Origin: Opitutia bacterium | Lineage (GTDB): Bacteria; Verrucomicrobiota; Verrucomicrobiia; Opitutales; Opitutaceae | NCBI GenBank assembly: GCA_947472765.1 | Contig: CANJCM010000014.1 | Span: forward strand, 1 to 64,000 | Length of the DNA stretch: 64,000 nucleotides | Reading direction: 5' to 3' | Shown: positions 1-9,866 of the stretch, piece by piece | How the letters are laid out: the number at the start of each line of letters is the position of its first letter | How positions within the stretch are numbered: position 1 is the first letter of the stretch | Position numbers and translations under genes: made by a program | The notes under the pieces: model-generated | What the model was told of the DNA's origin: nothing | Databases searched by the model: none | Seen by the model: the letters and a program-made list of their open reading frames with translations, nothing else

Positions 1-82
1 TCCCGGCGCCATGCGCAGCGGGCTCAGCCACCGCGAGCACAGGCTCCGATTTCGCTGCGGCACTGCGATGAATCTTGGCCAC
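1..82 (-). CDS. Possible 5' end of a gene leaving the window (partial)
   Basis: An open frame on the minus strand starts at a GTG (82-80) and runs to the window edge without a stop. It encodes about 27 residues beginning VAKIHRSAAAKSEPV, rich in alanine. It lies about 50 bases downstream of the stop of the TPR membrane protein and on the same strand, so it could be the next gene of an operon. No clear ribosome-binding site is seen and no family can be recognised from so few residues. Confidence 0.25.
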   Translation of the reverse strand, partial: MAKIHRSAAAKSEPVLAVAEPAAHGAG

Positions 83-135
83 GTCGTCCCGATTTCAAGG
101 GCACCCAAGGGAATGCCAACCGTGAACTCTCCCGC

Positions 136-2121
136 TCATCTCGTTCCGGCGGCCTGCCGTGCGCGCAGCAGCAGCGCGCGAGCCTCCGCATCGCCCGGGC
201 GCAATCGAATCACTTCGGCGAACTGCACCACCGCGTCGGCCGGCCGGCCAGACCGGAGCAGGGACTGGCCCCAGTTGAAGTGAATATTCGCGTCGCCCGG
301 TCGCAGCCGTGCCGCCGCCTCAAAGTGCGGCAGGCTCTCGGTCTGCCGGCTGGCGATGACCAGGGCATTGGCCAGATCCAAATGAACATCCGGTGAGTCC
401 GGTTGCAGCTGCGCGGCGCGCACGAGAACTGGAATCGCGTCGACCGTCTGGCCGGAAAGCAGCAGCGCCCAGCCCAGCAGGGCGACATTCCGGGGGTGGT
501 CCGGCGCAATTTGCGCGGCACGCCGGAAATGCTCCAGGGCCTCCGGCACCCGACTCATTTGGGCGAGTGCCTCGCCCCAGTTTCGCTCCGCTTCTGCGTC
601 GCTGGACCGAAGCTTTACGGCCTCCGCGAAGTAACCCAGCGCCTCAGCGGGTTTCCCCGTCTGGAGCAGCGCGAGGCCCAGGTTGGCCTGCGCCTCCTGG
701 TATTTCGGATCGAGGCTCAGCGCGGCCGTATAGTGCGGGATGGCTTCGGAGGTGCGACCAAGGCGGGCCAGAGCATTGCCCAGATTCGTCCGCGCCCGGG
801 CATTGGCGGGCCATTTTGCCACCGTGTCGGACCAAATCGAAAGCGGGCTCGCATAGGCCTGGTTGCGGACGGTGGTCATGACGATGAAGACCAGCGCGGC
901 GCCGATCGCCACGGCGAGGCCCCGTCGTCCCTGCCATCGGAAAAGACCGATCACGAGCAGCACGACCAATCCAGCGAGCGGAAGATACATCCGGTGTTCC
1001 GCGATGGTCTGCGTGGTCAGCGGCACGACGCTCGAACTCGGTCCCAGAATGAGGAAGAACCACGCCCCGACAATTCCCCAACCCCGGCGCTGCATCACCG
1101 CCCAGATCGTCGCGCCCGCCAGGCCCACCAGGAACAGTGCCTGGGGCAGGACGGCACTGAGGTGACGCTCGACCGAATATCCGTAGTCGACCACCAACGG
1201 CGACGGCCAGACGGCCAGCTTGAGGTAGAGCACGATGGCGCGACATTGCGTCAGCAGGTATTCCCACGAGCTCACGCCCAGCCCGAATCCCACGGTGCCG
1301 GTGCGCTGTGAACTGCCGGAGATGAGAATTATCAGCAGCAACCAGCTCGAGAACAGGAGACCGTAAAACCGCGCGCGCGCGCGGCACGCGTCACGAAAGC
1401 TTCCGGCCACGAACATCCGATCGAAAAGCAGCACGAGCAGCGGAGCCGTGGCCATGACCTCCTTGCTGAGCACGCCGAGAAAACACGAGGCGATTGCGGC
1501 GACCCGCCACCGCGGACGACTGTCCTCCCCGACACTGCGAATAAAACAGTAGAGGGTCAGCAGGTAGAAGAGCCCGACGAGAAGCTCGTTCCGCTGGATC
1601 ACGCAATTGACAGACTCGGTCAGCAACGGGTGGACCGACCAGAGCAACGCCGCCGTGAACGCGATCCCAGTGGCGTTGCTGCTCATGGCCCCGGCCGTTG
1701 GTCCGCCACCGAGGCTGCGGCCGAAACCCGGCAGAATCAGAGTGCGCCGGACAACGCCGAACAACGCCAGGCTCGCCAGAACGTGAACGAGAAAATTCAC
1801 GACGTGATAGCCGGTGACGTCGAGCTGACCCGCCGCGTAGTTGAGACCCAACGTGAAATTAACCAGCGGCCGCCCGGTCGCGCCGGATGCATCCACCGGC
1901 GGAAAGAACCACTGCCCCGGGTGGCGCAGCGAGAGATTGCGCTCAACCCCCGGCAGATCGTCGAAGAAAAGCGGGATGGAAAAGCTGTTGTGATAGGCCA
2001 CCAGCGCCGCTCCCACGATCAACGCACCGGCCACGGCGAGTTGAAAACGAGGAGTACGAGGCAAAGCGGGCGGCGATGAGACGGAACTCACGTTAAAAAC
2101 GCGTCTGAAACCTCCGCGCAC
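136..2121 (-). CDS. Multispanning membrane protein with C-terminal TPR repeats (TMTC-like layout)
   Basis: A 661-residue protein. The N-terminal two thirds (about residues 28-430) are strongly hydrophobic, with many predicted membrane spans and extracytoplasmic loops such as FFDDLPGVERN. The last ~220 residues are a run of tetratricopeptide repeats with the usual A-x-x-N/W-x-G-x-A-L pattern (for example NLGNALARLGRTSEAI and NLGLALLQTGKPAEAL). This layout is known from TMTC-type and bacterial O-glycosyltransferase-like proteins, so a lipid-linked sugar transferase role is possible, but no catalytic residue is assigned here. The longest frame starts at GTG 2121; a start inside the next ~10 codons (GTG, VSSVSS) is equally possible. 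Function is inferred only at the level of architecture. Confidence 0.85.
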   Translation of the reverse strand: MRGGFRRVFNVSSVSSPPALPRTPRFQLAVAGALIVGAALVAYHNSFSIPLFFDDLPGVERNLSLRHPGQWFFPPVDASGATGRPLVNFTLGLNYAAGQLDVTGYHVVNFLVHVLASLALFGVVRRTLILPGFGRSLGGGPTAGAMSSNATGIAFTAALLWSVHPLLTESVNCVIQRNELLVGLFYLLTLYCFIRSVGEDSRPRWRVAAIASCFLGVLSKEVMATAPLLVLLFDRMFVAGSFRDACRARARFYGLLFSSWLLLIILISGSSQRTGTVGFGLGVSSWEYLLTQCRAIVLYLKLAVWPSPLVVDYGYSVERHLSAVLPQALFLVGLAGATIWAVMQRRGWGIVGAWFFLILGPSSSVVPLTTQTIAEHRMYLPLAGLVVLLVIGLFRWQGRRGLAVAIGAALVFIVMTTVRNQAYASPLSIWSDTVAKWPANARARTNLGNALARLGRTSEAIPHYTAALSLDPKYQEAQANLGLALLQTGKPAEALGYFAEAVKLRSSDAEAERNWGEALAQMSRVPEALEHFRRAAQIAPDHPRNVALLGWALLLSGQTVDAIPVLVRAAQLQPDSPDVHLDLANALVIASRQTESLPHFEAAARLRPGDANIHFNWGQSLLRSGRPADAVVQFAEVIRLRPGDAEARALLLRARQAAGTR

Positions 2122-2186
2122 CGCAAGCGGTTTTGACCGCTGAACGGTCGACGGCGGGACGCACGTTCATCGTACAGGTAATAAAA

Positions 2187-2213
2187 AGCCCGTGGGCTTT
2201 TGGCCCACGGGCT
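2187..2213 (-). terminator. Rho-independent terminator of the TonB receptor gene
   Basis: A perfect 11-bp stem (arms 2187-2197 and 2203-2213, AGCCCGTGGGC) with a 5-nt loop. On the minus strand it is followed directly by TTTTTATT. It starts 28 bases after the receptor stop codon. This is the cleanest intrinsic terminator in the window. Confidence 0.9.
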
Positions 2214-2240
2214 CGCAGTAAGAGACTCTGCGGCAGAAAC

Positions 2241-5200
2241 TCAGAATTCCATCCGGGCCGTCAACGTGAAGCTGCGCGGATTCAGATAGGAGAAGTTTCC
2301 GGGAACCGATTTGCGCGAGGGATCGGACGTGATCGCCTCCGGGCCGTCGTTCGGCACGAAGTTCGTGCCGTTCGTATTCTGACCGCCCGTGCTGGTGAAG
2401 CCGTAAATCGGGCTGTCGCGACCGTTCAAGTTCTCGATCGAGAGATCGAAAGTCACACTCTTCGGCATGAACTTCCGCGCCTCCTTCAGGCGAACGGTAT
2501 ACGAGAGCGTACCCGTCACCGAGGTATAACCCGGCGCCTTCACCCATTCGAAGGCGCTGGTGTTTTCCTTCGTGCCGGTCTTGCCGTAGACGCCGCCGCC
2601 GAGATAGGGCACGGTCGCATTCGGATTGGCCGGATCGCGGCCGGTGTCGCTGCCGCGGCTGCCGACGAATTGCGGGCCGCGCATCTGGACGCCGAGACCG
2701 GCACGCAGCCCGGCCAGTTTGCCCTGACGGAAACGATAGTCCGTCGCGAAGTTCGCCGTCCACGGCACGTTTTGGAGCACCGCATTCAGCTTGTCCGGCC
2801 GGGAGCGCGCCAGCGGCTGCACGTTGTTGACCAGATTATTCCACGCATCCGCCGCGGCCTGAGCGCGCTCGAGATTGATCTTCGTGGGGTCATTGAACTC
2901 CGCCTTAATCGAAGCCTGCTGATTCGCCGGGTTGATGCCGATGCCGCCATCCTCGAGAATCTGTCGGACCACGGCATCCGAGGCATCGAAGAACTGCACC
3001 ACGTCCTGGCCCTGGTTCTTGGTTCGGGCTTCGTTCGTGCCGAAGTTCGCGGTGAGGCGCCAGTTCTGCGCCAGATTGGCCGTCATTTCGAGTTCGATGC
3101 CGTACGTGTCGTTCGTCGCGGTCGACACGATGTTGTTCGTCGGCGTCCGCTTGAAATCGCGGTGATTCCGGTCGAGGAATGAAGAGCCGATCGGGGGAAG
3201 GTCACCAATGGAGTTGTACGCGGCGATGACGCCACCCTCGATGTTGACCGTGGCTCCGTCCTGATACGTGTGATACCACCCGGCACTGAAGGCCAGCCGG
3301 TTGCCCGGCAGGGTGATGCGGATACCGGCATCCTGCCCGTGCGAGATCGTGGCCGGGACAATGTTGCCATAGATGTCCTGGGCCGCCGAACCAAAGGTCC
3401 ACGCCGTGCTCTGGTTGCCGTAGACTCCCAGCCACTTCGTCACATTGACGACGACACCGGTCGTCCCGGTGTTGATGTTGGCGAACGAGTCGGGCGAATT
3501 GTAGTCATCCTTGAACCGGTCGTTGGCGTACTGCGGCAGCGGAATTTCCGTGCCTTGGATCAGCTGACGCGGACGAACATCCGCCGGAATGGCGGGACCG
3601 GTCACGACCCCCGCCGCATTCTTCGGCGAGTACGATAGACTGAAGAAGTCCGGCGGGGTGGCCGGGCGGAGCAGCAGGCTCGTTCCGTCCCAGCCCGCGG
3701 GATAGCTGCCCGGATTACCGACACGGAATTGTGAGAGATGAACAAAGTCGCGGCGGAAAGCGCCGATCAGGACGAGCCGATTCTTGAACAAGTCGAAGTT
3801 GCCGGCGGCCTGGATGTACTTGTTCTTCCGGATCGAATCCTGGACGTTGGTTTCGCGACGGGCATCCCAAATCCACGTCGGCTTCACGATCTCGCGCCGG
3901 CCATTCTGCGGATCAACCACGGTGACGGGACGGCCATACTGGCCTTCGCTCCAGGCGGGGTTCTTAATGCGGGAACTGTCATCTGAGTAGTACCGGTTCC
4001 ACGCGAAGAATTCGTTCAAATCACTGCCGGTCTGGGCTACCATGGCGCGGGCATCAGGCGCGAGCCAGGTCAACGGCAGCAGCAACAAGCTCGAACGGCT
4101 GACGGCGAAGTCGTTGCTCAGCGCACCCATGAATCCCACCTGCAGGCGACCGATCCGGGTGTCCTTCAGATACGCGGCCTGAAAGCGGACACTGTCCGCG
4201 TCACGGTTGCGCAGCTGCTTGTAATGGCCCTGATCGTGGTAGGTGTGGAGGAACCACGGATTCGCCGTGCCGTCCGGGAGGGTCCGGTGCGTATCGACGT
4301 AGAACTCCGGTCCACCACGGCGTTGGGCAGTGTCGCCCTTGCCGCGAACGCGGTTGGCGTCGCCGGCAAGTTCCAGGAAGACCCCTTCAAAGGGCGTCGA
4401 GGTGAAGTAGAGCGCGGCGTCGCGGGTGGTCTGGCCATTGACCGGGAACTGGTGCTTGGGGTCATCCCACATCCAGGTCTCTTCGCGACTCGGGACCCAG
4501 AAGTACGGAGACGCGGCATAAGCGCCGCCAAAGCGATTAGCGATCGGCAGGCCGTCGAGACCATCAATCATCGCCTGCGAGCGCACGCTCCAGCCAACCG
4601 TGACGATCGGCTTGCCCATGTAATAATTCGGGGCGGTGTTGTTCTGGGCCATGCCCGTGGTGCGCAGCGTATTCGTGAAGTTGTAGGTCAGCCCATTGTA
4701 CGACGGGTGCGAGACGAAGCGCTGCGGCGAGCGGGCAAGACCCGCCTGCGCAAGTTGCGCTGCAGTCAGCGAACCGGGGCCCGTCAGGGGCTGACCGGTA
4801 TTGTAGGTTTTGCCGTCCCACGCCGATACGAGGTCGCGGTACTGGTACGTAGCCGTGTCCTTGTAGACGCGCAGGTATTCGAATTCACCACGGATGGTGA
4901 ACTTCGGAGTCAGCTTGTAAGTCGCCGCGAAATGCGCGCCCTGCTTGTCTTCCCAGAGGCGCTGCCGCCAGTCATCCTTGGTCGACCAGAGCAGGTTGGT
5001 CCGGAGGGCCGCCTTGTCATTCAGCGGCCGGTTGAGATCCATGGTGATCCGGTATTTATCATAGCTACCGACCTGCATCCGGACCTCTGTGATCGAGCGG
5101 TTGGTAATTGCCTGCTTGGTTCCGGTATTCTGCGTGCCGCCGGCGCCGCCCGAACCGAAGAGCACGGAGTTCGCGCCGCGGGCAAAGTCGATGCGATCGA

Positions 5201-5645
5201 GATTGAAGCTATCCGCTACCGAGGGGTACGCGAAATAGTTGCGCGTCGCGGCATTCACGTTGATGCCGCGAATGCGAAGCTGGCCGGTCTCGTTTCCGCC
5301 GTAACCGGCGTTGGTGTTGTCACCCGCCGTGTAGGTCGAATTGGTCGACCAGTTGCCGGCGTCGACCGCACTCGTGATGTTGAACGCGTCGAGAAATTCC
5401 TTGGTAATGACCGAGAACGCCACCGGCGTGTCCTTCAACGCGGTCTGAATGCGACCGCCCGCGAGGGAGCTGCTGGCGACGAAGCCGACATCGGTGTCGG
5501 CGCTGACGTTGAACGGATCGAGCTTAACGGCCTCGGTCGAGTTGCCGCTGGGCGCCGGTGCGGTCTGACTGTACGAGGGGGCAACGCCGAGGCTCAGGAG
5601 AGCGACCGCGGTCAGGAGTGCTGATTGGCTTGGTTTATATTTCAT
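2241..5645 (-). CDS. TonB-dependent outer-membrane receptor
   Basis: A 1134-residue protein from the ATG at 5645. That start gives a normal Sec signal peptide (MKYKPSQSALLTAVALLSLG, cleavage near APSYSQ); the open frame continues 68 codons upstream but those lack protein-like character. After the signal comes AVKLDPFNVSADTD, a segment typical of PVC-group receptors and a likely TonB-box region. Next is a plug domain (TPVAFSVITKEFLDAF, QLRIRGINVN, LDRIDFARGANSVLFG) and a long 22-strand-type barrel ending in FTLTARMEF. The terminal phenylalanine is the usual outer-membrane insertion signal. It should import a large ligand, probably a glycan or siderophore; the substrate cannot be read. It is a single gene with its own terminator and a dyad upstream (5812-5839). 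Confidence 0.95.
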   Translation of the reverse strand: MKYKPSQSALLTAVALLSLGVAPSYSQTAPAPSGNSTEAVKLDPFNVSADTDVGFVASSSLAGGRIQTALKDTPVAFSVITKEFLDAFNITSAVDAGNWSTNSTYTAGDNTNAGYGGNETGQLRIRGINVNAATRNYFAYPSVADSFNLDRIDFARGANSVLFGSGGAGGTQNTGTKQAITNRSITEVRMQVGSYDKYRITMDLNRPLNDKAALRTNLLWSTKDDWRQRLWEDKQGAHFAATYKLTPKFTIRGEFEYLRVYKDTATYQYRDLVSAWDGKTYNTGQPLTGPGSLTAAQLAQAGLARSPQRFVSHPSYNGLTYNFTNTLRTTGMAQNNTAPNYYMGKPIVTVGWSVRSQAMIDGLDGLPIANRFGGAYAASPYFWVPSREETWMWDDPKHQFPVNGQTTRDAALYFTSTPFEGVFLELAGDANRVRGKGDTAQRRGGPEFYVDTHRTLPDGTANPWFLHTYHDQGHYKQLRNRDADSVRFQAAYLKDTRIGRLQVGFMGALSNDFAVSRSSLLLLPLTWLAPDARAMVAQTGSDLNEFFAWNRYYSDDSSRIKNPAWSEGQYGRPVTVVDPQNGRREIVKPTWIWDARRETNVQDSIRKNKYIQAAGNFDLFKNRLVLIGAFRRDFVHLSQFRVGNPGSYPAGWDGTSLLLRPATPPDFFSLSYSPKNAAGVVTGPAIPADVRPRQLIQGTEIPLPQYANDRFKDDYNSPDSFANINTGTTGVVVNVTKWLGVYGNQSTAWTFGSAAQDIYGNIVPATISHGQDAGIRITLPGNRLAFSAGWYHTYQDGATVNIEGGVIAAYNSIGDLPPIGSSFLDRNHRDFKRTPTNNIVSTATNDTYGIELEMTANLAQNWRLTANFGTNEARTKNQGQDVVQFFDASDAVVRQILEDGGIGINPANQQASIKAEFNDPTKINLERAQAAADAWNNLVNNVQPLARSRPDKLNAVLQNVPWTANFATDYRFRQGKLAGLRAGLGVQMRGPQFVGSRGSDTGRDPANPNATVPYLGGGVYGKTGTKENTSAFEWVKAPGYTSVTGTLSYTVRLKEARKFMPKSVTFDLSIENLNGRDSPIYGFTSTGGQNTNGTNFVPNDGPEAITSDPSRKSVPGNFSYLNPRSFTLTARMEF

Positions 5646-5811
5646 ACTAACCGGTGTACGAGACGATGTTCTTGGTGGGAACAGGTGCCGGATCAGGTAA
5701 AGATCCGATTTGAACAAGCGACCAGTCCACGCGGGGGACCTGACACCAGGCTTCAGGGGCGAGCGGGCCGGCCTCTCGGCTGCTAACTGCGCTCTGGGGA
5801 GAGGCGCATGT

Positions 5812-5839
5812 CCTTGGAAAAGTACCAAGGTTTTTCCAA
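5812..5839. promoter_or_regulatory. Overlapping dyads upstream of the TonB receptor gene
   Basis: CCTTGG (5812-5817) is mirrored by CCAAGG (5825-5830), and TTGGAAAA (5814-5821) is mirrored by TTTTCCAA (5832-5839). The nested symmetry lies about 170 bases upstream of the receptor start and 87 bases downstream of the decarboxylase stop. It may be an operator for the receptor or a weak terminator. The rest of 5646-5925 shows no gene. Confidence 0.35.
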
Positions 5840-5925
5840 TCGACGCCAACTTCTGTCAACCGCATTCCCGGTTGCGGCGGGTGATTTGCCTCTGGCGACG
5901 ATGTTGTTCGTCCGAAACCGCGCGG

Positions 5926-7314
5926 TCAACGAGCCGACCCGGCGACCCGGATCATCGCCTGCAGACTCTGCTCCACGTCGGCGTCCGTCGTGGCCCACGA
6001 GGAAACGCTGATCCGCATCGCGGTGCGCCCCTGCCAGACGGTGATGCCCGCCCAGCACGTGCCTTCGGCTTGAATCGCCTCGATGACCCGGCGGGTCTGT
6101 TCCGGCGAACCGAAGGACACGAGGACCTGATTCAGCACGACTTCGTTGAGAATTTCATATCCGGCGGCGGCGAGCCCCTCGGCGAAGCGCCGGGCCTGCG
6201 CGCAATTCCGCTCGATCATTTCCGCCACCCCCGCGCGGCCCAAGGTGCGCAACGCGGCCCACACGTCCACGCCGCGGGCGCGACGCGAGAGCTCGGGGGT
6301 GAAGTCCCCCGGATTCCGCTGCTCGTTCTGCGTCGGCAGGTATTCCGCCGTGATCGCCATCGCCGCCTTCAGCGCGTGGGGATCGCGCACAAACGCGAGG
6401 CCGCAGTCGTAGGGAACGTTCAGCCATTTGTGCGCATCCGTGGCCCACGAATCGGCCTGACCAATTCCGCTCACCAATGGCGCCCGTGAGGGTGCAGCCG
6501 CCGCCCAGAGTCCGAAGGCGCCATCGACATGGATCCACGCTCCGGTGCCGCGCAGACGCTCGCAGATCGCGCCGATCGGATCGAAGGAGCCGGTGTTCAC
6601 GTTGCCCGCCTGCAGACACACAATCGTCGGACCTGCCACGGCGGGAAACGCGTCGAGCTTGATCCTCCCCTGCCCGTCCACCGGGACCGCCACCACCCGG
6701 CTGCGGCCGAGGCCGAGCAGTCCCAGCGACTTCGTCACGGACGGGTGAGATTCCGCGCTGACGATCACGGTCACAGGCGGCGCGCCAAACAATCCGTTTG
6801 CTTCCACGTTCCAACCCACGCGGGCCAGCACGGCATGCCGCGCGGCCGCCAGCGCCGTGAAATTCGCCACCGTGGCCCCGGTCACGAAGCCCGCGCCGCA
6901 CTCCCGCGGAAGCCCGAGAAGCTCGAGCAGCCAGCGGAGCGCGACCTGTTCGAGCTGAGCGGTCCCGGGCGTGGGCCGGTAAAGTCCGGTGTTCTGGTCC
7001 CACGCGGTGGCGAGCCAGCTGCTTGCCACTGTCACCGGGATCGAGCCGCCGATGACGAAACCAAAGAACCGCCGGCCCGCCATCGCCGTCGTGGCGGGCG
7101 AACCGACTTCGTCCAGCAAGCGCAGCGTTTCGCCCGCACTGCCTGGCTCGGCGGGCAGCGGCTCGTCGAAACGCGTGAGGGCGGCGACCGCGGCGGGCGA
7201 CGGCGCCACAGCTCGCGCGTCCAAGCCCTCGAGGTAGCGGACGGCCCGGCTGGCGGCGTCGTGGAGCAGTTCCTTCATCGCCGCGGATGTATTCGACCGT
7301 GAGTCGTCGCTCAA
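5926..7314 (-). CDS. PLP-dependent decarboxylase, aromatic-amino-acid/glutamate type (group II)
   Basis: A 462-residue fold-type I enzyme. The PLP-binding lysine is in TDAHKWLN (Lys296). The aspartate pairing with the pyridine nitrogen is in HVDGAFG (Asp264), and the ring-stacking histidine is in SAESH (His190). Length and motif order match group II decarboxylases; the family also includes some aldehyde synthases and lyases, so the substrate is open. The frame starts at TTG 7314 and overlaps the stop of the upstream gene in a TTGA arrangement, suggesting translational coupling. An ATG at 7278 (MKELLHDAAS) is an alternative start. There is no signal peptide, so it is cytoplasmic. Confidence 0.9.
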   Translation of the reverse strand: MSDDSRSNTSAAMKELLHDAASRAVRYLEGLDARAVAPSPAAVAALTRFDEPLPAEPGSAGETLRLLDEVGSPATTAMAGRRFFGFVIGGSIPVTVASSWLATAWDQNTGLYRPTPGTAQLEQVALRWLLELLGLPRECGAGFVTGATVANFTALAAARHAVLARVGWNVEANGLFGAPPVTVIVSAESHPSVTKSLGLLGLGRSRVVAVPVDGQGRIKLDAFPAVAGPTIVCLQAGNVNTGSFDPIGAICERLRGTGAWIHVDGAFGLWAAAAPSRAPLVSGIGQADSWATDAHKWLNVPYDCGLAFVRDPHALKAAMAITAEYLPTQNEQRNPGDFTPELSRRARGVDVWAALRTLGRAGVAEMIERNCAQARRFAEGLAAAGYEILNEVVLNQVLVSFGSPEQTRRVIEAIQAEGTCWAGITVWQGRTAMRISVSSWATTDADVEQSLQAMIRVAGSAR

Positions 7315-9866
7315 TTTTCCTTCTGCGCGACGATCTTGTCGAGTTCCTCGTCCGTATAGGGCGTACCGCGAATGATCACCGCGCGCCGCATTTCGCCCAC
7401 GAGCGCCGGAGTCACCGGGTTCGCCTCATGTCCCCAGTTGCGGCGGAGAAACGTCAGCACCGCCGCCAGGTCACCATCGGCCATCATCTCGAGGGCTGGC
7501 ATCGGCGTCGGAAAGTGTCCCGTCTTTCCCTTCAGCACGATCCGGGCAAGCGCCCGTTCGTCGCCCAACACCCACTTCGAGTTCACAAGCGGCAGGGACA
7601 GACCGTTGAGACCCTGGCCATTGGGCTGGTGGCACGCGGAGCAAACCATGGTGTAGACCGTGCGGCCGTGTTCAAAGAGTTCCTTCTCATCCGCCGTCAG
7701 CTGACGCGCGCCGCCCGGATGTTTCTCCGGCCAGTCAAAACGGGCGAGGAGATCCCCGGCCGCTTTCGCCACCTGCGCGTCGCTGCTCTTGGACGCCATT
7801 TCCAGGCCCTTGGGGAAGGCCGGGAGCTTCCGGATGCTGGCACCCCGCATGCCGGTCAACATCGCCATCCGCTGCCATTTCGGCTGCGTGTCCTGCGTGA
7901 GGAACTGAAAGAGGCGCTCGACGCGGTCGGCCTTGCCCTCCTGCAGCACCGTCGCCGACAGATGTTCGAAGACGCTGGCATAACCAGGCTTCACTTCGCG
8001 CCAGTCGGCGGAACCGGCGAGGCGCTCGAGGAAAGTGAGTTCACTGCCGGTGAGACTGCTGAGCACGGCCGGAACCACGAACGGTGTGTTCGCATCGGCC
8101 AGAAGCAGGGACGCGAGCGCGGCCTCTCGCGTCGCAGCCGGTGCTTCACCCAGCGAAAACGCGACCTGCCAGCGCACTTCGCGCGAGGGATCGCGGACCT
8201 TGGCGGCGACCTTGTCCACCAGACTGCGATTGCCTGAGTTCAACAACGGCTCGCTCAGGCGAATGGCCGCGGCGCGCAGCTTCGGTGCCTGATCGTCCAT
8301 CACGTTGGTCAACGTTTCCTGATCGAGGCCGTCCAAACCTTCGAGGATCCACAACGCCTGCAGCCGCGTCGGCACGGTCGCCGTGGGCGACAGCGCCTGG
8401 CGCCGCAGCGCGGGTGAGACCGACTTGTCGCCCCGCTCGACGAGCATCCGCCGCGCGGTATCACGCCACCAGCCGTTCGGATTCGTGAGCTGCGCGACGA
8501 GTTGCTCCGGGGTCGCCTTGGAGAGGCTCGGCGCCGGCCCCGGTGGCTTCGACTCGTGGACGATCCGGTAGATGCGGCCGAAGCGCGTGCCCTTGTCGAG
8601 GCCGCGCTCGATGATCTGCTTCCGCAGGTAACTCGTCATGAACTGGCGGTGCTGCAAAATGCCGCGGTACAGATCGACGACGTAGAGCGTGCCGTCCGGG
8701 GCGGTGTAGAGATTGACGGGCCGGAACCGCTCGTCCGTCGAGCCCAGGAACTCCTGCTGCTGGTCGGCGTAGGCGTTGCGGCCGCTGATGATTCCGTCCT
8801 GCTCGGTCAGGATGGAACGGCGGATGACATGCGCCGACGGCTCGGTGGAAAAATAATTGCCGTAGAATTCCGCGGGGAAGTTGTCGCCCCGGTAGATGAC
8901 CGGGCCGCAGGCCGCGGTGAAATCCTTCAACGTGCCGTTCTTCCGCAGCTGGCCTTCCCAGTAGCCGCGGTTGACGCCCGCGGTCACGCGGATCGGCCAG
9001 AGTTCCTGGTTCGCGTCGACCAGATGATTCACGCCGCTATCGCGATTCTCCTGGCGGGCGTTCGTCAGATTCAGGTTCGGGTTGCGCGCGTGGTAGTGCA
9101 GCGCGACCAAATCCGAGCGCAGGTAATCCGAGTTCGAGTTCGTGAACGTGCGGCCGTAGTCGTCCATCGACTGGCCCCACTGACCGCGCGACACGACGGG
9201 TGACGAAATCCACTTGCCGTCCTTGAGCCGGAAACGGCGACCGTAGGAACTCGAGACGAGCCAGTTATCCATGCCCCAGAGGATCGCGTTGCCGCCGCCT
9301 TCGGGATTGGTTTCGCGAACCGAATAGTCGTCGGTGACCATCGTCTTTTCGTCGGCCTTGCCGTCGCCGTTGGTGTCCCGCGTGTACCAGAGGTAGGGCG
9401 GCTCCGCGACGAGCACGCCATGCTCGAGCACTTTCACGAGTCGCGGGAGATGGAGCCCGTCCATGTAGACGGTGCTCTTGTCCATCTTGCCGTCCTTGTT
9501 CGTGTCCTCGAGGACCACGATCCGGTTGATCGGCTCGATCTCACCCTTGCCGTCGGCATCGGGCATGTAGCTTCGCATCTCGACGACCCAGATGCGGCCA
9601 TCGGGGTCGATGTCGATCGCGACCGGCTCCTCGACGAGAGGCTCGCTCGCGACTAGCTCGATGCGGAAACCGGGCTGGAGCCGGAAGGACTTGAGAGCGT
9701 CCTCGGGCTTCAACACCGGCGCGGCCGGAATATTCCATTCCTTGGGCGGCGGAGCCTGAACCTGACCCTTGGAGTCGCGCTGGTCGCCCATCTGCGCGAG
9801 GAGCGAACCGGCCGCGGCCGGCAGCAAGGCAAGGGCTAGGAAGGTGCGGAGAGGATGCGAGGACAT
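7311..9866 (-). CDS. PVC-type heme-binding CxxCH dehydrogenase (membrane-bound dehydrogenase domain)
   Basis: An 851-residue exported protein. It has a Sec signal (FLALALLPAAAGSLLAQ), then a beta-propeller of the glucose/sorbosone-dehydrogenase type carrying the PVC signature region (FRLQPGFRIELVASEPLVEEP, DIDPDGRIWVVEMRSYMPDA). A HEAT-like helical part follows around residues 430-660. A class I cytochrome c domain near residue 740 has a single CSACH heme site and a distal methionine region (PTPMPALE). Such proteins are expanded in planctomycetes and verrucomicrobia and are thought to oxidise sugars or related alcohols in the periplasm; the substrate is unknown. The next gene downstream overlaps its stop by four bases. 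Confidence 0.93.
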   Translation of the reverse strand: MSSHPLRTFLALALLPAAAGSLLAQMGDQRDSKGQVQAPPPKEWNIPAAPVLKPEDALKSFRLQPGFRIELVASEPLVEEPVAIDIDPDGRIWVVEMRSYMPDADGKGEIEPINRIVVLEDTNKDGKMDKSTVYMDGLHLPRLVKVLEHGVLVAEPPYLWYTRDTNGDGKADEKTMVTDDYSVRETNPEGGGNAILWGMDNWLVSSSYGRRFRLKDGKWISSPVVSRGQWGQSMDDYGRTFTNSNSDYLRSDLVALHYHARNPNLNLTNARQENRDSGVNHLVDANQELWPIRVTAGVNRGYWEGQLRKNGTLKDFTAACGPVIYRGDNFPAEFYGNYFSTEPSAHVIRRSILTEQDGIISGRNAYADQQQEFLGSTDERFRPVNLYTAPDGTLYVVDLYRGILQHRQFMTSYLRKQIIERGLDKGTRFGRIYRIVHESKPPGPAPSLSKATPEQLVAQLTNPNGWWRDTARRMLVERGDKSVSPALRRQALSPTATVPTRLQALWILEGLDGLDQETLTNVMDDQAPKLRAAAIRLSEPLLNSGNRSLVDKVAAKVRDPSREVRWQVAFSLGEAPAATREAALASLLLADANTPFVVPAVLSSLTGSELTFLERLAGSADWREVKPGYASVFEHLSATVLQEGKADRVERLFQFLTQDTQPKWQRMAMLTGMRGASIRKLPAFPKGLEMASKSSDAQVAKAAGDLLARFDWPEKHPGGARQLTADEKELFEHGRTVYTMVCSACHQPNGQGLNGLSLPLVNSKWVLGDERALARIVLKGKTGHFPTPMPALEMMADGDLAAVLTFLRRNWGHEANPVTPALVGEMRRAVIIRGTPYTDEELDKIVAQKEN

